From Acidaminobacter sp. JC074 (lineage in GTDB: Bacteria > Bacillota > Clostridia > Peptostreptococcales > Acidaminobacteraceae), in NCBI RefSeq assembly GCF_022496765.1, contig NZ_VANV01000009.1, positions 186,034-250,033 of the forward strand: a DNA stretch of 64,000 bases, in the 5' to 3' direction. Under the pieces are notes generated by a model. That model did no database searches. It saw only the letters and a list, made by a program, of their open reading frames with translations, and was not told the origin of the DNA. Of this stretch, positions 27,110-34,237 are shown piece after piece. The stretch's first letter is position 1; each line of letters opens with the position of its first letter. The position numbers and the translations under genes were made by a program.

Positions 27110-27430
27110 TTACTTCCTTTCGACTGAAAGCTGGTAAGCATTCTCAGTCTTTTGGTATGAGTATTCATAATCATCAGACAATCTAATACCATATTTATTA
27201 TCCCAAGAATCTTTAGATAGCATAGCTAAACTCACAGGATAATCACCTTCTAATATAAAATACTGTGCTAGAGACTTCTGAATAGTCATGACATGTTTAT
27301 CAAACACTTGCTCAGAAACCGTCTCATCAAGCTTCCCCATATTAGGAAGAAAGAGAGTTATTAAAACAACAACAACCGCCATCACAAGAATAATTTCTAG
27401 CATAGTAAATCCATCTCTATTTCTCATCAA
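27110..27430 (-). CDS. Small minor prepilin (GspG/PilE-like)
   Basis: A 106-residue prepilin with a very short leader (MMRNRDG) before FTMLEIILVMAVVVVLITLF. The mature form is only about 99 residues, at the low end for the family, and resembles the short pseudopilins GspG/ComGC. GAGGTGA precedes the start. It is the first gene after the hairpin that follows the two major pilin genes. Confidence 0.83.
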   Translation of the reverse strand: MMRNRDGFTMLEIILVMAVVVVLITLFLPNMGKLDETVSEQVFDKHVMTIQKSLAQYFILEGDYPVSLAMLSKDSWDNKYGIRLSDDYEYSYQKTENAYQLSVERK

Positions 27431-27467
27431 ATCACCTCATTAATAAATCATCTAGAAATATTAATTA

Positions 27468-27487
27468 GATGGGGCGTTTGCCCCATC
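27468..27487 (-). other. Strong hairpin between major and minor pilin genes
   Basis: GATGGGGC and GCCCCATC form a perfect 8-bp stem with an AAAC loop (minus strand), followed by TAATTAATA, not a T run. It is therefore more likely to stabilise the 3' end of the major pilin mRNA, or cause partial stopping, than to be a full terminator. Such a hairpin would let pilin RNA outnumber the downstream assembly genes. Confidence 0.6.
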
Positions 27488-27492
27488 ATAAA

Positions 27493-27927
27493 TTATGGAG
27501 TTGTCAGCAATCCAGTAGTAGGTAGTGTTCCCCCAGATGTAATTATCACTGTGAAGTCTTCATTAGCAGGAACATATGAAATTGTTGCCATCATACCGTT
27601 TTTCACCATGTAATAGGTAAAAGATAAATCAGCAGCAGTTATTGTCGAGATCCCCTCTGTTCGATCTGCAATCGATCTAAAACCGCCATCTTCTAGTTCA
27701 TCTAAATTTACAGGAATTCTTCCATTTTCAAGCTCATAAGTTTGTACTGCTTGAAGTACATCTTTAGCAACCTTTAAAGCTTCAGTCTTAACTGCACGTT
27801 CTCTTAAGGAACTAACTTGAGGAATTAGAATTGTAATTAAAACTGCAATTACTGCCATTACTGCAATTAACTCAATCATTGTAAAACCTTTTTTATCATT
27901 GTATTTTTTTATTAACTTGTTCAACAT
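27493..27927 (-). CDS. pilA2: Type IV pilin, second tandem copy
   Basis: A 144-residue major-type pilin. Leader LNKLIKKYNDKKG is followed by FTMIELIAVMAVIAVLITILIP. Residues 15-75 are nearly identical to the upstream pilin, including VSSLRERAVKTEALKVAKD, while the C-terminal half differs (GRIPVNLDELEDG, GGTLPTTGLLTTP). No cysteine pair is present, so the D-region loop is not disulphide-bonded. Only 20 bases separate it from the first copy. The pair arose by tandem duplication, and both could enter the same filament or serve different conditions. Confidence 0.88.
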   Translation of the reverse strand: MLNKLIKKYNDKKGFTMIELIAVMAVIAVLITILIPQVSSLRERAVKTEALKVAKDVLQAVQTYELENGRIPVNLDELEDGGFRSIADRTEGISTITAADLSFTYYMVKNGMMATISYVPANEDFTVIITSGGTLPTTGLLTTP

Positions 27928-27947
27928 TTTAAAACCCTTTCTAACTA

Positions 27948-28373
27948 TTAATTTAAAATATCAGTTGTAGGTAATGTAGTGCCAGAAGTGATCGTTACAG
28001 TAAAATCTTCGTTCGCTGGTACATATACAATCGTTGCTAACATGCCATTTTTAACCATACTATAAGTAAAAGTTAAATCTGCTGGTGTAATTTCAGAAAT
28101 CGCTTCTTGTCTATCTGCAATTGATCTAAATCCACCTGTTTTCAGTTCAGCTAAAGATTCAGGAACATCACCATTTTCAAGTTCATAAGTTTGAACTGCT
28201 TGTAACACATCCTTTGCTACTTTTAAGGCTTCAGTTTTTACAGCTCTTTCTCTCAGAGAACTCACTTGCGGAATTAAGATTGTAATTAAAACTGCGATAA
28301 CTGCCATTACAGCGATCAATTCGATCATTGTAAAACCCTTCTTATTGAACTTCTTCATCATTTTGTTTAACAT
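27948..28373 (-). CDS. pilA1: Type IV pilin, first tandem copy (major pilin candidate)
   Basis: A 141-residue pilin with leader LNKMMKKFNKKG and the class III signal FTMIELIAVMAVIAVLITILIP. The soluble domain ends TSGTTLPTTDILN. GGGAGG lies just before ATG, the strongest ribosome site in the operon. A small hairpin with a UACG tetraloop (28408-28421) sits in its 53-base leader, after pilC, and could be an RNA processing point. Good translation signals and first position point to this copy as the major subunit. Confidence 0.9.
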   Translation of the reverse strand: MLNKMMKKFNKKGFTMIELIAVMAVIAVLITILIPQVSSLRERAVKTEALKVAKDVLQAVQTYELENGDVPESLAELKTGGFRSIADRQEAISEITPADLTFTYSMVKNGMLATIVYVPANEDFTVTITSGTTLPTTDILN

Positions 28374-28426
28374 AATTTCCTCCCATAGAAATAAACTCTT
28401 TATTATGAACCACGTATGGTTACATA

Positions 28427-29644
28427 CTAGCCTACAACGTTCATCATACTTACAATTGGTAATAATACCGAAGCCATGATGACGCCGACAATCAAAGCCA
28501 AACTTAAAATCAATAATGGCTCAATCATTGTTAAAATTCTTGATACAGCTTCATCGATTTCCTCATCAAAGAAATCAGCTGATTTATTGAGCATAGATTC
28601 CATCTCTCCAGTTTCTTCACCGACACCTACCATGTGGAGAAATATTGGCGGAAAAATACCAACTGAATCTAATGCATCTACAAATTTGTGGCCATTGTTG
28701 ATCATATCAACTGCACCATCAAATTTTTCAGTAATGATTACATTACCGATTACTCTTTTTAAAATATTTAATGCACTTACAAGTGGCATACCAGAAGATA
28801 ATAAAAGTGACATAGATCTAGCTACATTGGATGTAATTGCCTTAGAGGTAAAATTGTTGATCAAAGGAATTTTCAGTTTCAGTTGATCTAGTATCCTTTT
28901 ACCACTATCTGTTTTCGCATAGTACACAACACCTATAGCAGAACCTATTATCGCCAGTATTATTAGTATTGTATGATCTACTAAAAAATTACTGATTGCC
29001 ATAATTGCAGCTGTTAATGCAGGAAGTTCTCCTCCCATTGAATCTAATGTTTGTCCAAACATAGGTACAATTTTTATCATTAGAAAGAGGACTATCCCTA
29101 ATGAAGCTACTGATACAACTGCTGGATATGTGGATGCTGATTTAACCTTTTTAATGATTTTGTACTGTTTGTCATAGTAGACAACTAAGCTTCTTAATAC
29201 AAAATCTAAGTTACCGGACATTTCTCCAACTCTTACCATTTGTATGAACATATCTGGAAAGACATCGTCTCTTGATGCAAAAGCATCTGATAGCATTTGT
29301 CCTTCTAGGATTCTGTCATAGATATCTGTAAGTGCCTTACTTAACTTTTTATTGGTGGTTTGTTTGATAGAAGTTTTAATGGCTTCTACTATGGACACAC
29401 CAGAATTTAAAATTACTTCAAACTGTCTGCAAAAGAGAATAAAGTCCTTGTGCTTTACCCTGTTTAGAATTGGTATCTTATCTAAAAAGTTTTCATCATT
29501 TGCACGACCAATTTTTTTAGCCTTTTGTAGTATCAGGCCATCGTTTAACAGCTTGTATTTTAGATCTTCCTTAGATGCAATGTCTAGTTTTCCCTGTATC
29601 AAAGTACCTTCTAATGACCTTGCTTCGTATTGAAAAACTGCCAT
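28427..29644 (-). CDS. pilC: Type IV pilus platform protein PilC
   Basis: A 405-residue polytopic membrane protein of the GspF/PilC family. It has the duplicated cytoplasmic helical domain, with RQFEVILNSGVSIVEAI in the first copy and RSMSLLLSSGMPLVSAL in the second. Each is followed by the conserved VRVGEMSGNLD / VGVGEETGEME glutamate motif, and three membrane helices are visible. The protein is turned by PilB to add pilin subunits. The gene ends 53 bases before pilA1 and starts 1 base after pilT. Confidence 0.93.
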   Translation of the reverse strand: MAVFQYEARSLEGTLIQGKLDIASKEDLKYKLLNDGLILQKAKKIGRANDENFLDKIPILNRVKHKDFILFCRQFEVILNSGVSIVEAIKTSIKQTTNKKLSKALTDIYDRILEGQMLSDAFASRDDVFPDMFIQMVRVGEMSGNLDFVLRSLVVYYDKQYKIIKKVKSASTYPAVVSVASLGIVLFLMIKIVPMFGQTLDSMGGELPALTAAIMAISNFLVDHTILIILAIIGSAIGVVYYAKTDSGKRILDQLKLKIPLINNFTSKAITSNVARSMSLLLSSGMPLVSALNILKRVIGNVIITEKFDGAVDMINNGHKFVDALDSVGIFPPIFLHMVGVGEETGEMESMLNKSADFFDEEIDEAVSRILTMIEPLLILSLALIVGVIMASVLLPIVSMMNVVG

Positions 29645-29645
29645 A

Positions 29646-30725
29646 TTACACCCTTTCTAGTAGACCGGCTAACATCACTTTATCATTAGCTCTTTCAAGA
29701 GCTGTTTCTTTTGATATATGATGTGCCTTTACAGCATTGACAAGACTGATATCAAAAGAGTTCATGCCTTCTCTTGTTCCAGTTTGTATCACACTGTTCA
29801 TTTGCGGTGTTTTTCCTTCTCTAATAAGGTTTTGTATAGCCGGTGTTGTGATCATAACTTCTGTCACACAAACCACACCATCGCCTGTTTGCTTTTGTAA
29901 AAGCTCCTGAGAGACAACACCTTTTAGTGTTGTTGACAACTGCATCCTAATCTGTTGCTGTTGGTCTGGTGGAAATGAATCCACAATTCTATCTATTGTT
30001 TTTGCAGCACCGATTGTATGGAGTGTTGAGAATACCAAGTGACCTGTTTCTGCAGCTGTAAGTGCAGCTTTAATGGTTTCAGGATCACGCATCTCACCTA
30101 CTAGGATGACATCAGGATCCTCTCTTAGGGCCGCTCTAAGTGCAGTAGCAAAGTTTCTTGTATCTGTACCAATTTGCCTTTGGTTGATTCTAGACATATT
30201 ATGTTTATGGACATACTCTATTGGGTCTTCCATAGTGATGATATGTCTTGGATAAGTCTCATTGATGATACCTATAAGACTGGCTAGCGTCGTTGACTTA
30301 CCAGAACCCGTTGCACCTGTTACAAGAACAAGTCCTTTATGGTGATGGGCAAAGTCTCTTATGGCATCTGGGAGACCAAGTGATTCAAACTTAGGTATTT
30401 GTTCTGGTATCAGTCTTATAGCAGCTGAGTAATTGGCAGACTGCTTGTAGACATTAAATCTTAAAGAACCTATCCCTTCGTAAAATTTTGAAAAGTCTAC
30501 TTCACCGTGTGCTTGTAAATCCTCAAACTGTTTCTCTGACATCTGACTTTTTACCAAGTGTTCTGTTATTCTTGGATTCAACTCACTTGTATAAGGAATA
30601 TCTCTTAACTCCTTATGGAGTCTAATAACCGGCTTAGAGTTTGCAATGATGTGTAAGTCCGATGCACCAGAATCCTTGGTGTATTTAAGCATGGACTTTA
30701 AATCCATAATATCTACGTTATACAT
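29646..30725 (-). CDS. pilT: Type IV pilus retraction ATPase PilT
   Basis: A 359-residue hexameric ATPase that powers pilus retraction and twitching. It has the Walker A motif GATGSGKST near 140, Asp box EDPIEYVHKH, Walker B VILVGEMRD, His box HLVFSTLHT and the PilT-specific AIQNLIREGK near 295, which distinguishes it from PilB. GAAGG inside the end of pilB, six bases from ATG 30725, supports this start, and the genes overlap by 8 bases. Confidence 0.95.
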   Translation of the reverse strand: MYNVDIMDLKSMLKYTKDSGASDLHIIANSKPVIRLHKELRDIPYTSELNPRITEHLVKSQMSEKQFEDLQAHGEVDFSKFYEGIGSLRFNVYKQSANYSAAIRLIPEQIPKFESLGLPDAIRDFAHHHKGLVLVTGATGSGKSTTLASLIGIINETYPRHIITMEDPIEYVHKHNMSRINQRQIGTDTRNFATALRAALREDPDVILVGEMRDPETIKAALTAAETGHLVFSTLHTIGAAKTIDRIVDSFPPDQQQQIRMQLSTTLKGVVSQELLQKQTGDGVVCVTEVMITTPAIQNLIREGKTPQMNSVIQTGTREGMNSFDISLVNAVKAHHISKETALERANDKVMLAGLLERV

Positions 30726-32343
30726 TTTTAACCTTCAACATTTCTTGTATTGTCGTTTCGCCATTTAAGACAAGTCTGACGGCAGCTTGTGTTAATGAAA
30801 CCATGCCTTCAGAGATGGCCGATTGGCGAATATCTTCTATCGTCCCACCACCTTCAATGGCAGTTTTAACTTTACCTTTTACAGCTAACACTTCATGGAG
30901 TGCTTTTCTGCCTGCATAGCCTGTATGGTTACAAGATGTACAGCCAACTCGGTTGTAAATTTCTTCTTCACTATCTAGTTCTAAAAGCTTCATGGCTGAC
31001 TTATCTGTTTTTATTCTCTCTTTACAATGAGGACATAAAACCCTAATCAATCTTTGGGCAATAACAGCCTTTACAGCATCTGTTACCAAATACTTTTGAA
31101 TCCCCATGTCTATGAGTCTTGTAATGGTAGACGGTGCATCATTGGTATGGAGTGTTGATAAAACAAAGTGACCTGTTATAGATGCTCTTATGGCAATCTG
31201 TGCAGTCTCTTCATCTCTGATCTCACCAAGCATGATGATGTCAGGGTCTTGACGAAGCATAGATCTTAGACCACTTGCAAAGGTCATACCGGCTTTGACA
31301 TTAACGTGTACCTGATTGACACGGTCCAACATATACTCGACCGGGTCCTCGATAGTGATGATGTTTTTCTCTGGAGAGTTTAATTCGCTAAGAAAACTAT
31401 ATAAAGTTGTTGTTTTACCACTACCTGTTGGACCCGTTACGAGTACAATACCATTTGGTGTGTGTATCAAATCAGAGATAAGCTTGTAGTTCTCATTTGA
31501 AAAACCAATCTTACCTAGAGGTATAATACCTTTGGTTCTATCTAAGATTCTAAGAACTATTTTTTCTCCAAATACAGTTGGCAAACTTGATACACGAAAG
31601 TCGAAAGGCGCATCATCGATGGTCATTTCAATCCTACCATCTTGTGGTTTTCTTCTTTCTGCAATATCCATACCTGCTGTGATTTTAACCCTTGATGAAA
31701 GTGTTGAAAAAGCAGATTTCGGAAGTTCCATTTGATCGAGTAGGACACCATCTATCCTGTATCTGATGACCACCCTATGTTCAAAAGGCTCAATATGGAT
31801 ATCACTCGCCTTTTTATGAACAGCATTTCTAAGTATTGTATTTACCTTATCAACCGCTGACATATCTGAATCAAAGTCATTGGTCACAGGTTTTGATGCA
31901 CTTTCATACAAGTCATCAATGCTTTTCTTTAAGAGTGAAATTTCTGCGCACTTTGGAATAATCCTTTTACCAACAATGGATCCCAGTGTTTCTATGACAA
32001 TTAGATCTGTTGGGTCAGGAAGAGCAATAACAGCATAGTTATTCTTTACACTGATTGGAAGTGCCGTATATTCCGTGGCAACATCTTTATCAAAGAGACT
32101 TTTTTCAAAATCATCTTTTGACATGGCATTTAAATCAACATACTGAACATTAACAACGTCCCTGTAATAAGATGTTAAATCATCTTCTGTGATTAGATTT
32201 CTTTCTATCAGGAGCTCGTCTAAGTGTTTATCGCTTGATGATTGTTCTGCTTTTACACTTTCTAAATCCTTAAGATCAATCTTTTGATTGTCACTTAACC
32301 ACTTAACAAGTCGTCTGTTTCTTCTTATGATTTTTCTAGCCAT
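30718..32343 (-). CDS. pilB: Type IV pilus extension ATPase PilB
   Basis: A 541-residue assembly ATPase. The N-terminal 130 residues contain MshEN-type repeats (ERNLITEDDLTSYYRD), a fold that binds c-di-GMP in related ATPases, though the consensus residues cannot be judged by eye. The core has GPTGSGKTT (Walker A), EDPVEYMLDR, IMLGEIRDEETA and HFVLSTLHTND, and the zinc tetracysteine CPHC...CTSC near 455-490. It overlaps the preceding coiled-coil gene by 8 bases and pilT by 8. Confidence 0.95.
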   Translation of the reverse strand: MARKIIRRNRRLVKWLSDNQKIDLKDLESVKAEQSSSDKHLDELLIERNLITEDDLTSYYRDVVNVQYVDLNAMSKDDFEKSLFDKDVATEYTALPISVKNNYAVIALPDPTDLIVIETLGSIVGKRIIPKCAEISLLKKSIDDLYESASKPVTNDFDSDMSAVDKVNTILRNAVHKKASDIHIEPFEHRVVIRYRIDGVLLDQMELPKSAFSTLSSRVKITAGMDIAERRKPQDGRIEMTIDDAPFDFRVSSLPTVFGEKIVLRILDRTKGIIPLGKIGFSNENYKLISDLIHTPNGIVLVTGPTGSGKTTTLYSFLSELNSPEKNIITIEDPVEYMLDRVNQVHVNVKAGMTFASGLRSMLRQDPDIIMLGEIRDEETAQIAIRASITGHFVLSTLHTNDAPSTITRLIDMGIQKYLVTDAVKAVIAQRLIRVLCPHCKERIKTDKSAMKLLELDSEEEIYNRVGCTSCNHTGYAGRKALHEVLAVKGKVKTAIEGGGTIEDIRQSAISEGMVSLTQAAVRLVLNGETTIQEMLKVKNV

Positions 32344-34039
32344 ATTTCTTAACCAATGGAATCAAGTCAGCATCTGAATCCACATGATTAATGATGCTAC
32401 CAAGTTCCTCTTGGTATTTATTCAACTGTGATACCACAGTATTTCTAATTTCTTGTATATCATCAAGCATCATTTTGTATGAATCTTCTTCTTTTTGTAC
32501 CTTGTACTTGATTCTTTCCATCATCATCTCTGAGTTTATTTCCGCTTCCATAGCTTTTTTAAGAGCTGATTTCTCTATTGTTTTAGCACGGTCTTTGGCA
32601 TCTTCTTGCATGATAGCAGCTTCTTTGAGCGCTCGTTTTACAATGGCATCTGCTTTTTCTTTTGCTTCAGCAAGTAGTTTGTCTGACGCAATTTGCGCTT
32701 GTTCATGCTTGTCAACTTCTTCAGCCAGACGGTTCTTTTCCTCAACAAGAGAAGTTTTTTCCTGGTTTAGCTGACTCATCATCTGCACCATGACCTTATT
32801 GTCATGTATAAGTTCACTGATCTTTGCTTCATAAACACTAGATGACTGTTCGAAGTAATCCTTCAAATCTTTAAACTGCTGGCTAAGAGATTCAATTTCA
32901 TAAGATGTTTCAGCATTAGATGATAATTCCTCAACCTTTACATGTAGGGATTCATTCTCTGCTTCTAAGGTATCCAGTCTTAACTTAAGATTTAACTTTT
33001 CACTCTCATAGGACCTCGATTTTTCATCTAGTCTCATCCGTTCTTGTTCTTTAGCAGCCTTTGAAGTTTCTAATCTGGATTTTAAGTCTGAAATTTCATC
33101 TAGCATACTCAGCTTTTGGCTTTCAAAAGTCTTTCTAGCCTTATTGTGTTCTTCAATCAAAATTTGATTTTCAGCTTCAACGGCTTCATTTCTTACCTTT
33201 ATGTCTTCTAAAAGTTCATGCTTTTGACTTTCAAATTTTATTTTTTCATTAGACAGTTGATCTAAGAGCTCAGCATGTTTTTCTGCATAGTTTAAGTTAA
33301 CCTTTTGAAGTCTTTCGATTTCTTCTCTAAAGCCATCTGTGTCAGCATCTTCTTTCATCACTTCGATTTGTTTTAGAAGCTCTATTCTTTCTAGTTTTAA
33401 AGTTTCAACCAACTCCTCTTTTGAAGACAAGGTATACTTCATTTCTTCTAATTCTTGATTAGAAACAGAATCCATATTAGAAATGGTCTGAGATAGTTCA
33501 TTTTCAAGTCTTTCTATATCGTTTTGATAAGTTTTGATTCTAGACTCGAAAATTTCTTTATTTTCAGTTTGTTTAAGTTCAAGTGTGTCCAGTTGATGTT
33601 TGGTTTCTTCCAAAAGAACCTTTAAACCAGCATTTTCACTTTCAATTTCGTCGATTAATGTCTTATAATGTTCTTTCATGTCTTCTAACTGGGTATCATC
33701 TACAGAAGTCATTTCTATTTGAGAGATCTGTTTTTCAAGCTGAAGTTTTTCAAACTCCAAGTTGTTGATAGTTGCCTTGAGCTTTTCTTCTTCACTTGTA
33801 AACTGATTTCTGAGAGAAGCAAGTTCTATCTTAGATGTTTCCTCGTAGTTTTCTTTCTCATCTTTTAACTGCTTGATGGCACTTAAAAGCTCCTCATGTT
33901 GTTCACGAAGCATATGTGCTTCATCTTCTTTAGATTGAACCTGATTCTGGTAGTCATCTACCATCTGTTCAATGTACTTATTCACTTCGTCAGGTTTGTA
34001 ACCGTTTAAAACCTTTTTAAAGCGTCCTTCCTTGCCCAT
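32336..34039 (-). CDS. DivIVA-like long coiled-coil protein, first gene of the pilus operon
   Basis: A 567-residue, almost wholly alpha-helical protein. The N-terminus FKKVLNGYKPDEVNKYIEQM matches the DivIVA/GpsB lipid-binding N-domain (Gly-Tyr-x3-Glu-Val-Asn). The rest is heptad coiled coil rich in Glu, Lys and Leu to about residue 460, then an Ala/Glu/Lys helix (EAKEKADAIVKRALKEA) and a short tail. DivIVA marks curved membranes such as poles and septa, so this protein may place the pilus machine at a pole. ATG 34039 has GAAAGGAG just upstream; an ATG 15 bases earlier lacks a site. It follows the leader RNA and is the first gene of the operon. The length far exceeds ordinary DivIVA (about 160-230). 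Confidence 0.75.
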   Translation of the reverse strand: MGKEGRFKKVLNGYKPDEVNKYIEQMVDDYQNQVQSKEDEAHMLREQHEELLSAIKQLKDEKENYEETSKIELASLRNQFTSEEEKLKATINNLEFEKLQLEKQISQIEMTSVDDTQLEDMKEHYKTLIDEIESENAGLKVLLEETKHQLDTLELKQTENKEIFESRIKTYQNDIERLENELSQTISNMDSVSNQELEEMKYTLSSKEELVETLKLERIELLKQIEVMKEDADTDGFREEIERLQKVNLNYAEKHAELLDQLSNEKIKFESQKHELLEDIKVRNEAVEAENQILIEEHNKARKTFESQKLSMLDEISDLKSRLETSKAAKEQERMRLDEKSRSYESEKLNLKLRLDTLEAENESLHVKVEELSSNAETSYEIESLSQQFKDLKDYFEQSSSVYEAKISELIHDNKVMVQMMSQLNQEKTSLVEEKNRLAEEVDKHEQAQIASDKLLAEAKEKADAIVKRALKEAAIMQEDAKDRAKTIEKSALKKAMEAEINSEMMMERIKYKVQKEEDSYKMMLDDIQEIRNTVVSQLNKYQEELGSIINHVDSDADLIPLVKKYG

Positions 34040-34059
34040 AAACTCTCCTTTCAAACAAA

Positions 34060-34203
34060 AAAACCAGCACTTTAAAGCCTACACAAAAGTGTAAACTTAA
34101 AATGCTGGTTAACTCCTAGCTTAATATCTATTTGCCAATCCGAACTATTAAATTTTGTAAATAATCAACTAATCAGTTACCTCTAAGTGCACCCGACCAA
34201 TTA
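34060..34203 (-). ncRNA. Leader RNA A with terminator (candidate riboswitch)
   Basis: The predicted transcript starts near 34202 and runs about 140 bases before the first pilus gene. It begins GGTCGGGTGCACTTAGAGG, later contains TTTACAAAATTTAATAG and GGATTGGCAA, and ends in a terminator whose lower stem is CCAGCA...TGCTGG (minus strand), followed by seven T, only about 20 bases before the ATG of the DivIVA-like gene. The same order (GGTG-AGAG box, TTTGTACAA box, TGG box, terminator) occurs in the leaders at 38215 and 42345. Transcription attenuation by ligand or factor is the natural reading. I could not match it to c-di-GMP-I, c-di-GMP-II, T-box, SAM, lysine or TPP signatures. Confidence 0.65.
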
Positions 34204-34208
34204 TGGAT

Positions 34209-34237
34209 ATTATAATGGATACTTGATTATCAATCAA
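34209..34237 (-). promoter_or_regulatory. Promoter of the type IV pilus operon
   Basis: TTGATT (34232-34237) and TATAAT (34209-34214) are 17 bases apart on the minus strand. The -35 overlaps the end of the hybrid kinase gene. The start would be near 34202. Confidence 0.75.

Noticed and set aside
19668..34039. A missing PilQ secretin or outer-membrane component as evidence of gene loss.
   Set aside because: Monoderm Firmicutes do not need a secretin; the operon is complete for this cell type.
34141..34200. Plus-strand segment AGTGCACCCGACC resembles part of the c-di-GMP-II consensus (AGTGCAACCGACC).
   Set aside because: The promoter and terminator of this leader are on the minus strand, no 5' partner of the pseudoknot is present on the plus strand, and leaders B and C lack it.
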